Below are positions 24,832 to 33,654 of a DNA stretch of 47,292 nucleotides, one piece after another. The notes beneath the pieces are model-generated. The model was given only the letters and a program-made list of their open reading frames with translations. It searched no databases and was not told the origin of the DNA. Both the position numbers and the translations under genes were made by a program. The number at the start of each line of letters is the position of its first letter. The first letter of the stretch is position 1. Location of the stretch: the NCBI RefSeq assembly GCF_027158205.1, contig NZ_JAPVLU010000051.1:1-47292 (forward strand), given 5' to 3'. The DNA is from Streptomyces sp. H39-S7 (GTDB lineage: Bacteria; Actinomycetota; Actinomycetes; Streptomycetales; Streptomycetaceae).

Positions 24832-27624
24832 TCAGGGCACGTTCCACTTCTGGTTCGCCCCGCCCCAACAGGTCCAGATCTGCACCTGGGTGCCGTTGGC
24901 GGACGACTCCGTCGGGGCGTCCAGACAACGGGTCGACCGCGGGTTGCGCAAGGAGCCATCGGGTTGGCGCTGCCAGATCTGGGCGGCGGTGCCGTTGCAG
25001 GTGAAGAGCTGGACGCGGGTTCCGTTGGCCGTGCCGGCCGAGGTCACGTCGAGGCACTTGCCGAGTGCGCGGACCGTGCCGCCGGTGGAGGCGGCCCACA
25101 TCTGCGCGTTGGTGCCGTTGCAGTCGTAGGTGTCGACCTTGGTGCGATCGGTGTTGTCGGCCCCGGCCACGTCCAGGCACGTGCCCCGGACGCCGATGAG
25201 CGGGGTGGCCGCCGACGCGTCGGCGGGCACCACGGTCCACAGGAACGTGGCCGTGTCCTGCGCTCCGGCCGCGTCGCGGGCGGTGACGTCGACGGTGTAG
25301 GTGCCCGGGCGGGCGGGGGTGCCGGTGATCTGGCCCCCGGAGGTGATCGCGGTGCCGCCGGGCAGCCCGGTCGCGGTGAAGGCCGGGGTCTGTCCGCCGG
25401 TGCTGTCGTATGCGGTGATCCGGACCGAGACCGGCCTGCCGGCGAGCCCTTCCTGGGCTCCGGGGTTGGTCACGGTCAGGGGGCGGCCGAGCTGAGCTGT
25501 GGTGACGTCGACCGTACCGGTCAGCGGCAGGTTGCCGGCCGAGTCCCCGACCGCGATGGTGTAGGCGCCCGCGCCGGCCACCCAGCCACCGGCGGACTCG
25601 CTGTAGTGGGAGAGGCTGCGCTCGGTCAGGGGGAAGGTGACGGTGGTGCCGGCGCCGGGTTGGAGGTCGACGCGGGCGAAGCCCTGGAGTTGCCTGGCGG
25701 GCTCACCGGAGGCGGCGGGCTGCGTCACGTACAACTGGGCGACGTCGGCCCCGGCGCGTCCCCCGATGTTGGTGACGGTCGCGGTGACCGTGAGCACGCC
25801 CCCCTTCGGCAGTGTCCCGATGCGCAGGTTGCTGAAGGAGAAGGCGGTGTACGACAGGCCGTGGCCGAACGGGAACAGCGGTGTGAGGTGGTTCGCGTCG
25901 TAGTGGCGGTAGCCGACGTTGACGCCTTCGCTGTACTGGACGGTGCCGTTGGCGCCCGGCCACTGCGCGGTGGTGTGCGCGGGCACCTGCGACAGGGACG
26001 TCGGGAAAGTCACCGGGAGGTGACCGGACGGATTGCTGTCGCCGAACAGCAGCGACGCGATGGCGGCACCGTAGCCCTGGCCCGGGTACCACGCCTCCAT
26101 GATGCCCCTGACGGATCCGGCCCATGGCATGGCCACCGCGGAGCCGGTGTTGAGTACCACGACGGTGTTGGGGTTGGCGGCCGCGACCGCGGACACCAGA
26201 CCGTTCTGCGTGCCGGGCAGGTCGATACCGCTCAGGTCCTTCCCTTCGCCGGTATCGCCGCTGACGAACACCACCGCGACACGGGCCGTCCCGGCCGCGG
26301 CCGCGGCGGCCTTGACGTCGGAGCCGTCGTGGTAGGTGACGGTGGCGTTGCCCGCTCGCGCCCGAATGCCCTGCAGCGGGGTGATGGTGCCGCTGGACTG
26401 GACGTGTGCGCTGCCGCCCCCGCTGGTCCGGGCGTTGTCGGAGGCCGTGCCGATCACCGCGATCGAGGTGGTGGACGAGGTGAGCGGCAGCACGTTACCG
26501 CTGTTCTTCAGCAGCACGGTCCCCTCGGCGGCGAGCTGGGCGGCAGCGGATTTGTGCGCCGCGCTGGTCGCGGGCTGGGCCGGCGAGCCGGTGGGCGCCC
26601 TGTCGAACAGCCCGAAGGCGAACATCTGGGTGAGGATCCGCGTGGTCATCGCGTCGAGTGTGCTCCGACCGACCTGACCCGAGGCGACCGCGTCCTCCAG
26701 CGCCTTGCCGTAGTAGCCGTCCTTCCCGGACATGTCCTGGTCGAGGCCCGCGTTGGCGGACGGCGCGGTGGACTGGACGGCGCCCCAGTCCGAGGTGACG
26801 AACCCCTGGAAACCGAACTGCCGGCGCAGCGCGGTGGTCAGGAGGTAGGGGTTCTCGCAGGCCTGGACGGCCTGAACCTTGTTGTACGAGCACATCACCG
26901 ACGAGGTCGCGCCCTGCCGCACCGCGTCACGGAACGCGGGGAGGTAGATCTCCTGGAGCGCCTTGGTGCTGACGTCGACGTTGATTCCCGCGCGGTTCCC
27001 GCCCCGGTTGGTCTCCTGGTTGTACGCGGCCAGGTGCTTGACCTGGGCCATCATGCCGGTGGACTGCACTCCGCGGATGGTGGCGGCGGCCAACTGACCG
27101 TTGAGGAAGGGGTCTTCGCCCATCGACTCGAAGGCGCGGCCCCAGCGGGGATCGCGCACGATGTTGATGGTCGGACCGAGGTCCACGGTACTGCCCTTGG
27201 CACTCTGCTCCGCGCCGATGATCGAACCGTACCGCTGCTCGGCACCGAGGTCCCAGGTGGACGCGATGCTGACCGGGGCCGGGAGCTGGGTGACCTCGGT
27301 CGCCCCGTTGCCGACCCCGGCCGGACCGTCGTGGAGGTTCATCGCGGGTATGCACAGCGAGCCGATCGCCGGGGTGAACCCGACGTAGCTGGACCCGCCC
27401 GCTCCCGTGGACAGTTGCACCTTCTGCGCGGTGGTCATCGCGGCCAGCAGCCAGGTGATCCGTTGCGGTATCGGGTCGGCGGAGTGCACCCAAGGGCAGC
27501 CACGGGGTGCGGCGGCGGCGACCGTAGGGAGATCGGACACGCTCAGACCGCATCCGGCCAGGACCAGGACGGCAGCGGCGAGACACGACGTGGGTCGCTG
27601 CGCGGGCAGGCGAAAGCGGTACAC
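24832..27624 (-). CDS. Secreted GH3 beta-glucosidase lipoprotein with ricin-type lectin domain
   Basis: About 930 residues. An N-terminal signal with a lipobox (VLVLAGC, Cys about 25) predicts lipid anchoring outside the membrane. The GH3 N-terminal domain includes the KH motif (about 196-197), and the catalytic nucleophile Asp is in VTSDWGA at about 279. The GH3 C-terminal domain, a fibronectin-III-like domain (YTAFSFSNLRIG) and an Ig-like region (TGLPGGTAITSGGQITGTP) follow. A C-terminal ricin B-lectin with three QxW-type repeats (AQMW, AQIW, NQKW) closes the protein. It probably releases glucose or related sugars from polysaccharide at the cell surface. GTG start with GGAGGA four bases upstream; the longer frame adds 23 residues. 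Confidence 0.92.
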   Translation of the reverse strand: MYRFRLPAQRPTSCLAAAVLVLAGCGLSVSDLPTVAAAAPRGCPWVHSADPIPQRITWLLAAMTTAQKVQLSTGAGGSSYVGFTPAIGSLCIPAMNLHDGPAGVGNGATEVTQLPAPVSIASTWDLGAEQRYGSIIGAEQSAKGSTVDLGPTINIVRDPRWGRAFESMGEDPFLNGQLAAATIRGVQSTGMMAQVKHLAAYNQETNRGGNRAGINVDVSTKALQEIYLPAFRDAVRQGATSSVMCSYNKVQAVQACENPYLLTTALRRQFGFQGFVTSDWGAVQSTAPSANAGLDQDMSGKDGYYGKALEDAVASGQVGRSTLDAMTTRILTQMFAFGLFDRAPTGSPAQPATSAAHKSAAAQLAAEGTVLLKNSGNVLPLTSSTTSIAVIGTASDNARTSGGGSAHVQSSGTITPLQGIRARAGNATVTYHDGSDVKAAAAAAGTARVAVVFVSGDTGEGKDLSGIDLPGTQNGLVSAVAAANPNTVVVLNTGSAVAMPWAGSVRGIMEAWYPGQGYGAAIASLLFGDSNPSGHLPVTFPTSLSQVPAHTTAQWPGANGTVQYSEGVNVGYRHYDANHLTPLFPFGHGLSYTAFSFSNLRIGTLPKGGVLTVTATVTNIGGRAGADVAQLYVTQPAASGEPARQLQGFARVDLQPGAGTTVTFPLTERSLSHYSESAGGWVAGAGAYTIAVGDSAGNLPLTGTVDVTTAQLGRPLTVTNPGAQEGLAGRPVSVRITAYDSTGGQTPAFTATGLPGGTAITSGGQITGTPARPGTYTVDVTARDAAGAQDTATFLWTVVPADASAATPLIGVRGTCLDVAGADNTDRTKVDTYDCNGTNAQMWAASTGGTVRALGKCLDVTSAGTANGTRVQLFTCNGTAAQIWQRQPDGSLRNPRSTRCLDAPTESSANGTQVQIWTCWGGANQKWNVP

Positions 27625-28158
27625 GAGTCCTCCAGGTGCATGCTGGATCGGGTGACGGGTGAGGAGGTCCGGGCCGCTACGGTGATGCGTCACAGGGCGC
27701 GCGGAGTTCGGTCAGGATGTGCGCTGCTGAGACTGCTGGCTCGCGCGCACCGAAGGGCAGGGCCACCCCATGGGGTGGGCCCCGGTGCCATTCGATTCGT
27801 CCGCGACGTCCAGGCACGTGCCGCTGTGCCGGGTGATGACCTGGTGATACCCGCTCCCGCGCCCCCGGAACCGCAACTGCCGTTTCCCGCAGACGCACTT
27901 GGCCGCGCACCGTCCGCGGCGGTGCGCAGGTCCGCTCCATGCCGATCGTCCGGCCGGTCTGCGTCGCTGACGGATTCGCTCATGCCGGCGATCCCGCCCC
28001 GTTCCCGTACCGCACGACGGTTGGCCGGGCCGCAGGGCGGTGCGGCTGTTCGGGGTCATGGATCACGTGAGTGTGGGCAGGCGGGTGCGTGAGGGGAACG
28101 GCTCCCCTCCATGGCCGGCGCTCGTGCCCGGCTCCCCGCGAACAGAGAGGCTGCTTTC
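27625..28158. other. Gene-poor region with a lectin remnant
   Basis: No intact gene supported. On the minus strand one frame at 27757-27849 reads YHQVITRHSGTCLDVADES followed by NGTGAHPMGWPC, which resembles one ricin-B lectin repeat (consensus YRVxxRHSGxCLDVxxxS). The flanking residues have no such character, the Trp of the closing QxW is Ser, and the frame runs on without a proper start. Most of the rest is upstream sequence of the GH3 gene and leader of the SRPBCC gene. Confidence 0.6.
27757..27849 (-). pseudogene. Degenerate ricin B-lectin repeat fragment
   Basis: About 31 codons match a single ricin-type lectin repeat. Same strand as the GH3-lectin gene and about 130 bp upstream of its start, so it may be a decayed lectin domain of a neighbouring enzyme gene. 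Confidence 0.5.
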
Positions 28159-28608
28159 GTGTCGAAGGTTGAAGAATCCGTCCAGGTCGATGTCCCCGTG
28201 AGCAGCGCCTACAACCAGTGGACGCAGTTCGCATCGTTCCCCCACTTCATGGAAGGGGTGGAGCGCATCGAACAGCGCACGGACACGCTGACGCACTGGG
28301 TCACGAAGGTCGGTGGCGTGGAGCGGGAGTTCGATGCGGAGATCACCGAGCAGATCCCGGACGAGCGGGTCGCGTGGACGACCCTGGCAGGCGAGGTCAA
28401 GCAGGCCGGGGTGGTGACCTTTCACCGCCTGGATGACGCCAGCTGCAAGGTGATGCTGCAGCTCGACTTCGAGCCGGAGGGCCTTGCGGAGAACGTCGGC
28501 GACAAGCTCGGCATCGTCAAGCACCGGATCACCGGCGACCTCAAGCGGTTCAAGGAGTACATCGAGGACCGCGGACGCGAGTCCGGCTCCTGGCGCGGCG
28601 AGGTCTGA
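28159..28608 (+). CDS. SRPBCC (polyketide cyclase/dehydrase-like) family protein
   Basis: 149 residues, one helix-grip domain: KVEESVQVDVPVSSAYNQWTQFASFPHFMEGVERIEQR near the start, then DAEITEQIPDERVAWTTLAG and VMLQLDFEPEG, and a C-terminal long helix (GIVKHRITGDLKRFKEYIE). Such proteins hold a hydrophobic ligand in a cavity. It lies 198 bp upstream of crtE with a terminator between, so it is not clearly part of the carotenoid operon. GTG start with GAGAGG eight bases upstream; the longer in-frame start has no good ribosome site. Confidence 0.85.
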   Translation: MSKVEESVQVDVPVSSAYNQWTQFASFPHFMEGVERIEQRTDTLTHWVTKVGGVEREFDAEITEQIPDERVAWTTLAGEVKQAGVVTFHRLDDASCKVMLQLDFEPEGLAENVGDKLGIVKHRITGDLKRFKEYIEDRGRESGSWRGEV

Positions 28609-28668
28609 CCTCCGGGGCCGCTGATCCTCCCCTGCCGCCGGACGCGTGATGCGCCCATCGGGTGGATC

Positions 28669-28693
28669 GGCGGCCCGCGCTGTCCGGGCCGCC
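28669..28693 (+). terminator. Hairpin terminator after the SRPBCC gene
   Basis: A perfect 9-bp GC stem (GGCGGCCCG with CGGGCCGCC) around CGCTGTC, 60 bp after the stop, separates this gene from crtE. Confidence 0.6.
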
Positions 28694-28806
28694 GCCCCAT
28701 GGGGGACGCATAGCGGGCGGGGACGAGGGAACGCTGCCGAGTCCACGCGTCCGCCCGAAGCAGGCGAAACCGGCGGCAGGCGCCATGTCACGACACGGAG
28801 GACCGA

Positions 28807-30015
28807 ATGCACGCGGAGTCGGTTGCGCGACCTTTCGTCGCGACCCCCCAGCGGCAGAACGCCCCTTCCTTCCCACCCACGGGTGCGGACGCCGTCGATA
28901 TCGACGTGACCGGTGCGGTCAACCGTGAACTGAGGTTGTGCTGCGGCGAGTTCGTGACGTTCAGTCGGTCCCTCGACGCCACCTTCGCCACCGACGTCGC
29001 GGAGCGGCTCGCCGCGTACACCCTGGGCGGTGGCTCGCGGATCCGGCCCCGGTTCCTCTGGTGGGCCATGCGGGCGTGCGGCGGTACGGATGCGCACGTG
29101 GCCGGGGCGTTGCGTATCGCGGTGGCGCTCGAACTCATCCAGAGCTGTGCACTGGTGCACGACGACGTCATGGACCAATCGGCCGTCCGCCGTGGCCGGC
29201 CCTCCTTCCATGCGCAAATCGCACTGCAGTACCCCCCGGGCGCCCGGGAGGACGGTCAGGCGCCCTTCGCGCTGTCGGCCGCTGTCCTCGCCGGTGACCT
29301 CGCGTTGTCGTGGGCGGACGACCTGGTCGCCGGAGTCGACCTCAGGCCGGAGGTCCGCGCTGAGATCCTGCGGATCTGGCGGACCATGCGGACGGAGATG
29401 GTGGCCGGCCAGTACCTCGACCTGCACGGTCAGGCGACCTCCTCACGATCGGCCGCCCAGGCCATCAGGACCGTCTGCCTGAAAACCGCCCGCTACACCG
29501 TGGAACGGCCCCTGGCCCTGGGGGCGGCGCTGGCCGGGGCCGACGACGCCACCGCCCGCGCGCTGGCCGCCGCCGGTCGGTGCGCCGGTATCGCCTTCCA
29601 GCTGCGCGACGACCTCCTGGGCGTGTTCGGCGATCCCCAGGTGACCGGCAAGCCCTCGGGGGACGACCTGCGCTCCGGTAAAGCGACGTACCTGCTGGCC
29701 CTGGCCCACGCGCGGGCCCGGGCCACCGGCGCCACCTCCGTCATCGAGCGCCTGCGGGACTGCCGGGGAAGCACCGAACTGTCCGGTGCGGCCCTGTCCA
29801 CGGCCCGGGACGCGCTGCGGTCCACCGGTGCTCCGGCGCAGGTCGAACGGCGGATCGAGCGGCTGGTGCGCGCTTCCGAACGCCACCTCGTGGCGGCAGG
29901 CCTGCAGGGCCCGGCCGCCCAGCGCCTCGCCGAACTGCTGGCCCGGATCGCCACGCCTCCGCGCGAGCACGCGAGCGCCGGCGCGACGGCCGACGTTCCC
30001 GCGGGACCCCGATGA
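28807..30015 (+). CDS. crtE: Geranylgeranyl diphosphate synthase
   Basis: 402 residues, a trans-prenyltransferase. First Asp-rich motif DDVMD at about 119-123, second DDLLGVFGD at about 268-276, and the conserved basic GKPSGDDLRSGKATYLLALA. It condenses IPP with allylic diphosphates to GGPP, the start substrate of carotenoids. First gene of crtEIBV, each pair overlapping as ATGA. GGAGGA lies four bases before the ATG. The N-terminal ~30 residues are a poorly ordered Pro/Ala/Gln extension. Confidence 0.93.
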   Translation: MHAESVARPFVATPQRQNAPSFPPTGADAVDIDVTGAVNRELRLCCGEFVTFSRSLDATFATDVAERLAAYTLGGGSRIRPRFLWWAMRACGGTDAHVAGALRIAVALELIQSCALVHDDVMDQSAVRRGRPSFHAQIALQYPPGAREDGQAPFALSAAVLAGDLALSWADDLVAGVDLRPEVRAEILRIWRTMRTEMVAGQYLDLHGQATSSRSAAQAIRTVCLKTARYTVERPLALGAALAGADDATARALAAAGRCAGIAFQLRDDLLGVFGDPQVTGKPSGDDLRSGKATYLLALAHARARATGATSVIERLRDCRGSTELSGAALSTARDALRSTGAPAQVERRIERLVRASERHLVAAGLQGPAAQRLAELLARIATPPREHASAGATADVPAGPR

Positions 30016-31550
30016 GGACGGTCGCCGGGCGCACCGACCACGTCGTGGTCGTGGGCGCCGGCCTGTCGGGCCTCTCCGCCGCTCTCCATCTGCTCGGCGC
30101 GGGCCGACGCGTCACTCTCGTCGAACGCGACCTCCTCCCCGGCGGCCGGGCGGGGCGCATCGAGCGGGACGGCTACCGCTTCGACACCGGCCCCACCGTG
30201 CTCACCATGCCGCACCTGCTGGAGGAGGCCTTCGCCGCGGTCGGTCAGACGATGTCCGACCGGCTGACCCTGCATCCCCTGCACCCCGCCTACCACGCCC
30301 GGTTCGCCGACGGCAGCGGCCTCGACGTCCACACCGACGCCTCCGCCATGGAGGCGGAGGTCGCACGGTTTGCCGGGGGCCGGGAGGTGGCCGGCTACCG
30401 GCGCCTGCGTCAGTGGCTGCACGACCTCTACCGGGCGCAGATGGGTCGATTCATCGACACGAACTTCGACTCGCCGCTCGCGCTGCTCCACCCGGACCTG
30501 GCCCGGCTCGCCGCACTGGGCGGGTTCGGCCGTCTGCAGCCGAAGATCGGTCAGTTCATCGCGGACGAGCGGCTCCAGCGGGTCTTCACCTTCCAGGCCC
30601 TCTACGCGGGCGTGCCGCCGGCTCGTGCGCTCGCTGCCTACGCCGTCATCGCCTACATGGACACCGTCGCCGGGGTGTACTTCCCCGAAGGCGGCATGCA
30701 CGCCGTCCCCGCCGCGATGTCGGCGGCCGCCGCGGATGCCGGCGCCACCTTGCTGTACGGGCAGAGCGTCACCCGGCTGGAGCGCACCGGCGAGCGGATC
30801 ACCGCCGTGGTCACCGACCGGCAGCGCATCCCGTGCGACGCGGTCGTGCTGACTCCGGACCTGCCCGCCGCCTACCGGCTGCTCGGTGCCCGCCCGCGCC
30901 GGCCGCTCGCACTGCGCCATTCCCCGTCGGCGGTGGTCCTGCACGCCGGCACCGACCGCACCTGGCCCGAACTGGCCCATCACACGATTTCCTTCGGCGC
31001 CGCCTGGAAGCAGACGTTTCGCGAGCTCACCGACAGCGGAAGCCTGATGAGCGACCCGTCCCTGCTCATCACCCGGCCCACCGCCACCGACGCGCACCTC
31101 GCTCCGCCCGGCAGGCACACCCACTACGTCCTCGCGCCCTGCCCCAACACCTCCGTCGGCCCCTCCGCCGCGTCCTGGGCCGACCTCGGACCCCGCTACC
31201 GCGACACGTTGCTGCGTGAACTGGAGCGCCGGGGCCTGACCGGCTTCGCGGACGCCGTCGAGACCGAACTCCTCGTCACCCCCGCGGACTGGACCGCCCA
31301 GGGCCACGCGGCGGGCACCCCCTTCTCGGTTGCCCACACCTTCCCGCAGACCGGCCCCTTCCGCCCCCGCAACCTGGTGCGCGGCACCACCAACGCCGTA
31401 CTGGCCGGCTGCGGCACCACTCCGGGCGTCGGCGTCCCCACCGTCCTGATCTCCGGCCGCCTTGCCGCGCTGCGCATCACGGGCCCGCCCGCGCTCCGCC
31501 ACCGGGCCGCGACACCCCTCTCCGCCGCGACGAAGGACAGCTCCGCATGA
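30012..31550 (+). CDS. crtI: Phytoene desaturase
   Basis: 512 residues. FAD-binding Rossmann motif VVVVGAGLSGLSAA at about 11-24, then the GGRAGRIERDGYRFDTGPTVL motif, and the CrtI C-terminal dinucleotide motif around NAVLAGCGTTPGVGVPTVLISG near 468. It introduces the double bonds that turn phytoene into lycopene. Overlaps crtE and crtB by ATGA, so it is translationally coupled. Confidence 0.95.
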   Translation: MRTVAGRTDHVVVVGAGLSGLSAALHLLGAGRRVTLVERDLLPGGRAGRIERDGYRFDTGPTVLTMPHLLEEAFAAVGQTMSDRLTLHPLHPAYHARFADGSGLDVHTDASAMEAEVARFAGGREVAGYRRLRQWLHDLYRAQMGRFIDTNFDSPLALLHPDLARLAALGGFGRLQPKIGQFIADERLQRVFTFQALYAGVPPARALAAYAVIAYMDTVAGVYFPEGGMHAVPAAMSAAAADAGATLLYGQSVTRLERTGERITAVVTDRQRIPCDAVVLTPDLPAAYRLLGARPRRPLALRHSPSAVVLHAGTDRTWPELAHHTISFGAAWKQTFRELTDSGSLMSDPSLLITRPTATDAHLAPPGRHTHYVLAPCPNTSVGPSAASWADLGPRYRDTLLRELERRGLTGFADAVETELLVTPADWTAQGHAAGTPFSVAHTFPQTGPFRPRNLVRGTTNAVLAGCGTTPGVGVPTVLISGRLAALRITGPPALRHRAATPLSAATKDSSA

Positions 31551-32530
31551 CACGACGCGAACTCGATGCCGCGGCCATCACCGATCCCGTGCTGCGCGCG
31601 GCGTTCGACCGGTGCCGCCGCCTCAACGCCCGCCACGGCAAGACGTACTTCCTCGCCACGCGGCTGCTGCCCGGCTCCCGCCGCCCGGCCGTGCACGCCC
31701 TCTACGGATTCGCCCGGCTGGCCGACGACATCGTCGACGACCTGGCCGCCCCCCGCGCACCCGGTGACCGCGGGCAGCGGCTGCGGGACCTGTCCCAGGA
31801 CCTGCACGCGGCGATGGACGGCGGTCCCGGCTGCCATCCCGTCGTCACCGCGGTGGCCCACACCGCCCACCGCTACCGCATCCCCCACCGCTACTTCGAC
31901 GACTTCCTGACCTCCATGCGCAGCGACCTCACGGTGACCGACTACGGGACGCTGGAGGCGCTGCGCGGATACATGCACGGTTCCGCCGCCGTCATCGGTC
32001 TGCAGATGCTGCCCGTGCTGGGCCATACGGCCCCCCGGGACGAGGCCGCGCCGTACGCCGCCGCCCTGGGCGAGGCGTTCCAGCTCACCAACTTCATCCG
32101 TGATGTCGGTGAGGACCTAGACCGCGACCGTGTCTACCTGCCCGCCGACCTCCTCGCCGCGGACGGTGTGGACCGGGAGCTGCTGCTGTGGAGCAGACGC
32201 ACCGGGCGCCGGGACCGCCGCATCACGCGCGCTCTGCGCTCCGCCGCCGCCCTGACCCGTCGGTTCTACGCGCAGGCGGCACCGGGTCTCGACATGCTCG
32301 AACCCGTCTCCCGGCCCTGCGTCCGCACCGCGTTCGTGCTCTACGGGGACATCCTGGACGCCGTAGCCCGCGACGGGTACGCCAGCGTCCACCGCCGCTC
32401 CGCCGTCCCCCTCACCCGGCGGGCGGCCGTCGCGGCGACCGGCCTCGCCAGGATCGCGGCAGCCCGGCTGACGGCGCCCGCGGTCCCCGCCGCCGCACGC
32501 CTGTCCGCCGTCGAGGAGCCGCCCCGATGA
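31547..32530 (+). CDS. crtB: Phytoene synthase
   Basis: 327 residues. Squalene/phytoene synthase signatures: YFLATRLLP, LADDIVDD at about 58-65 (first Asp-rich motif), and QLTNFIRDVGEDLDRDRVYLPA at about 179-200 (second). It joins two GGPP molecules into phytoene. Third gene in the operon, in ATGA overlap with crtI and crtV. Confidence 0.95.
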   Translation: MTRRELDAAAITDPVLRAAFDRCRRLNARHGKTYFLATRLLPGSRRPAVHALYGFARLADDIVDDLAAPRAPGDRGQRLRDLSQDLHAAMDGGPGCHPVVTAVAHTAHRYRIPHRYFDDFLTSMRSDLTVTDYGTLEALRGYMHGSAAVIGLQMLPVLGHTAPRDEAAPYAAALGEAFQLTNFIRDVGEDLDRDRVYLPADLLAADGVDRELLLWSRRTGRRDRRITRALRSAAALTRRFYAQAAPGLDMLEPVSRPCVRTAFVLYGDILDAVARDGYASVHRRSAVPLTRRAAVAATGLARIAAARLTAPAVPAAARLSAVEEPPR

Positions 32531-33654
32531 GCCCGACCGCCCCCCGCCGCCCTCGCTTCCCGGTCAGCCTGCGCCGCAACCCGCCGGCCTGGCACCAGCA
32601 GGAACCCACGTGGCGGGCCGCCTCGCCCCGGCTCATCGACGCCGCCCTCAAACGCGCGCAGACCCGCCCGGCCGGCAACTGGTACGTCCTGGGCCCCAGC
32701 GCCGCCGTCCGACCGGACGCCGGCTACGGGGTCACCGTCGAAGGCACCGAGATCGTCGCCTGGCGCGCCGCCGACGGGACCCTGCTCGCCGGTCCGGGCG
32801 CCTGCCCGCACCTGGGCGCCGCGCTGGCCCGGGCACCCGTCCGCTGCGGCACCTTGGTCTGCCCCTGGCACGGGCTGTCCCTCGACGGCGCGCCCTTCGC
32901 CGGCTGGCTCCCCTACCCCGCTCACGACGACGGAGTACTCGCCTGGGTGCGACTCGATGCCCACGGCGGCGAGGAACCCCTCGACGCCCCCGCCGTACCC
33001 GTCCGCCCGCCCGCTGCCGTCTCCCTGACCACCGTCTACACCGGCACCGGCGTCTGCGAGCCGCAGGACATCGTCGCCAACCGGCTCGACCCGTGGCACG
33101 GCGCCTGGTTCCACCCGTACTCCTTCGCCGACCTCACCGTGGTCGACGACGGAGAGGAGAGCGACGTGCTCACCGTGCGGGTCTCCTTCAAGCTGGCCCG
33201 CCGCGTGGTCGTGCCCGTGACCGCCGAGTTCACCGCGCCCGGCCCCCGCACCGTCGTCATGCGCATCACCGAGGGCGAAGGCGTCGGCTCCGTGGTCGAA
33301 ACCCATGCCACCCCGCTGGGAAGCGGCCGCGACGGCCGCCCCCGCACCCGCGGCGTCGAGGCCGTCGTCGCCTCGTCCGAGCGCCCCGGCTTCGCCCTCC
33401 GCGGGGCGGTCAGCGCCGCCCCAGGCCCGCCAGCGCCCGGGCGGCGGCGGACCGGCCGCGCCGCGGCACCGTCCACAGCGTCTCGCCCCGCACGCCCCAC
33501 CGCTCCAGCAGCGCGTTCGCGGCCAGGAACCCGCTGGTGGCGGCCCGTTCCATCAGCGCGACCGGCAGCCCCGTACGCACCAGGTCCCCGGCGACCACCA
33601 CGCGGGCGTCCGTCGTGCGCACACCCGGCCGGTCCTGGTAGCCGCCGACGGTGA
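32527..33654 (+). CDS. crtV: Rieske-domain protein at the crtV position, C-terminus replaced
   Basis: 376 residues as read. Residues ~50-125 form a Rieske 2Fe-2S domain with CPH at 93-95 and CPWHG at 112-116; a second domain (DUF5914-like) follows to about residue 293. The place in the crtEIBV operon matches the gene called crtV in Streptomyces isorenieratene clusters. After VASSERPGFA, residues 294-376 are read through the antisense of crtU: Pro/Arg/Ala-rich sequence with no family character. The real end of the protein has thus probably been lost or shifted by deletion or frameshift. The gene may still be partly functional, as the cluster's need for this protein is not established. Confidence 0.75.
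   Translation: MSPTAPRRPRFPVSLRRNPPAWHQQEPTWRAASPRLIDAALKRAQTRPAGNWYVLGPSAAVRPDAGYGVTVEGTEIVAWRAADGTLLAGPGACPHLGAALARAPVRCGTLVCPWHGLSLDGAPFAGWLPYPAHDDGVLAWVRLDAHGGEEPLDAPAVPVRPPAAVSLTTVYTGTGVCEPQDIVANRLDPWHGAWFHPYSFADLTVVDDGEESDVLTVRVSFKLARRVVVPVTAEFTAPGPRTVVMRITEGEGVGSVVETHATPLGSGRDGRPRTRGVEAVVASSERPGFALRGAVSAAPGPPAPGRRRTGRAAAPSTASRPARPTAPAARSRPGTRWWRPVPSARPAAPYAPGPRRPPRGRPSCAHPAGPGSRRR

Noticed and set aside
24964..28092. Plus-strand frame of over 1000 codons across the GH3 gene
   Set aside because: It is the antisense of the GH3 gene; composition is Gly/Arg/Ala/Val-rich without any domain, as expected for reverse frames in GC-rich DNA.
29493..31553. Minus-strand frame of 686 codons across crtE-crtI
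   Set aside because: Antisense shadow of two well-supported carotenoid genes; Gly/Arg/Val-rich with no domains.
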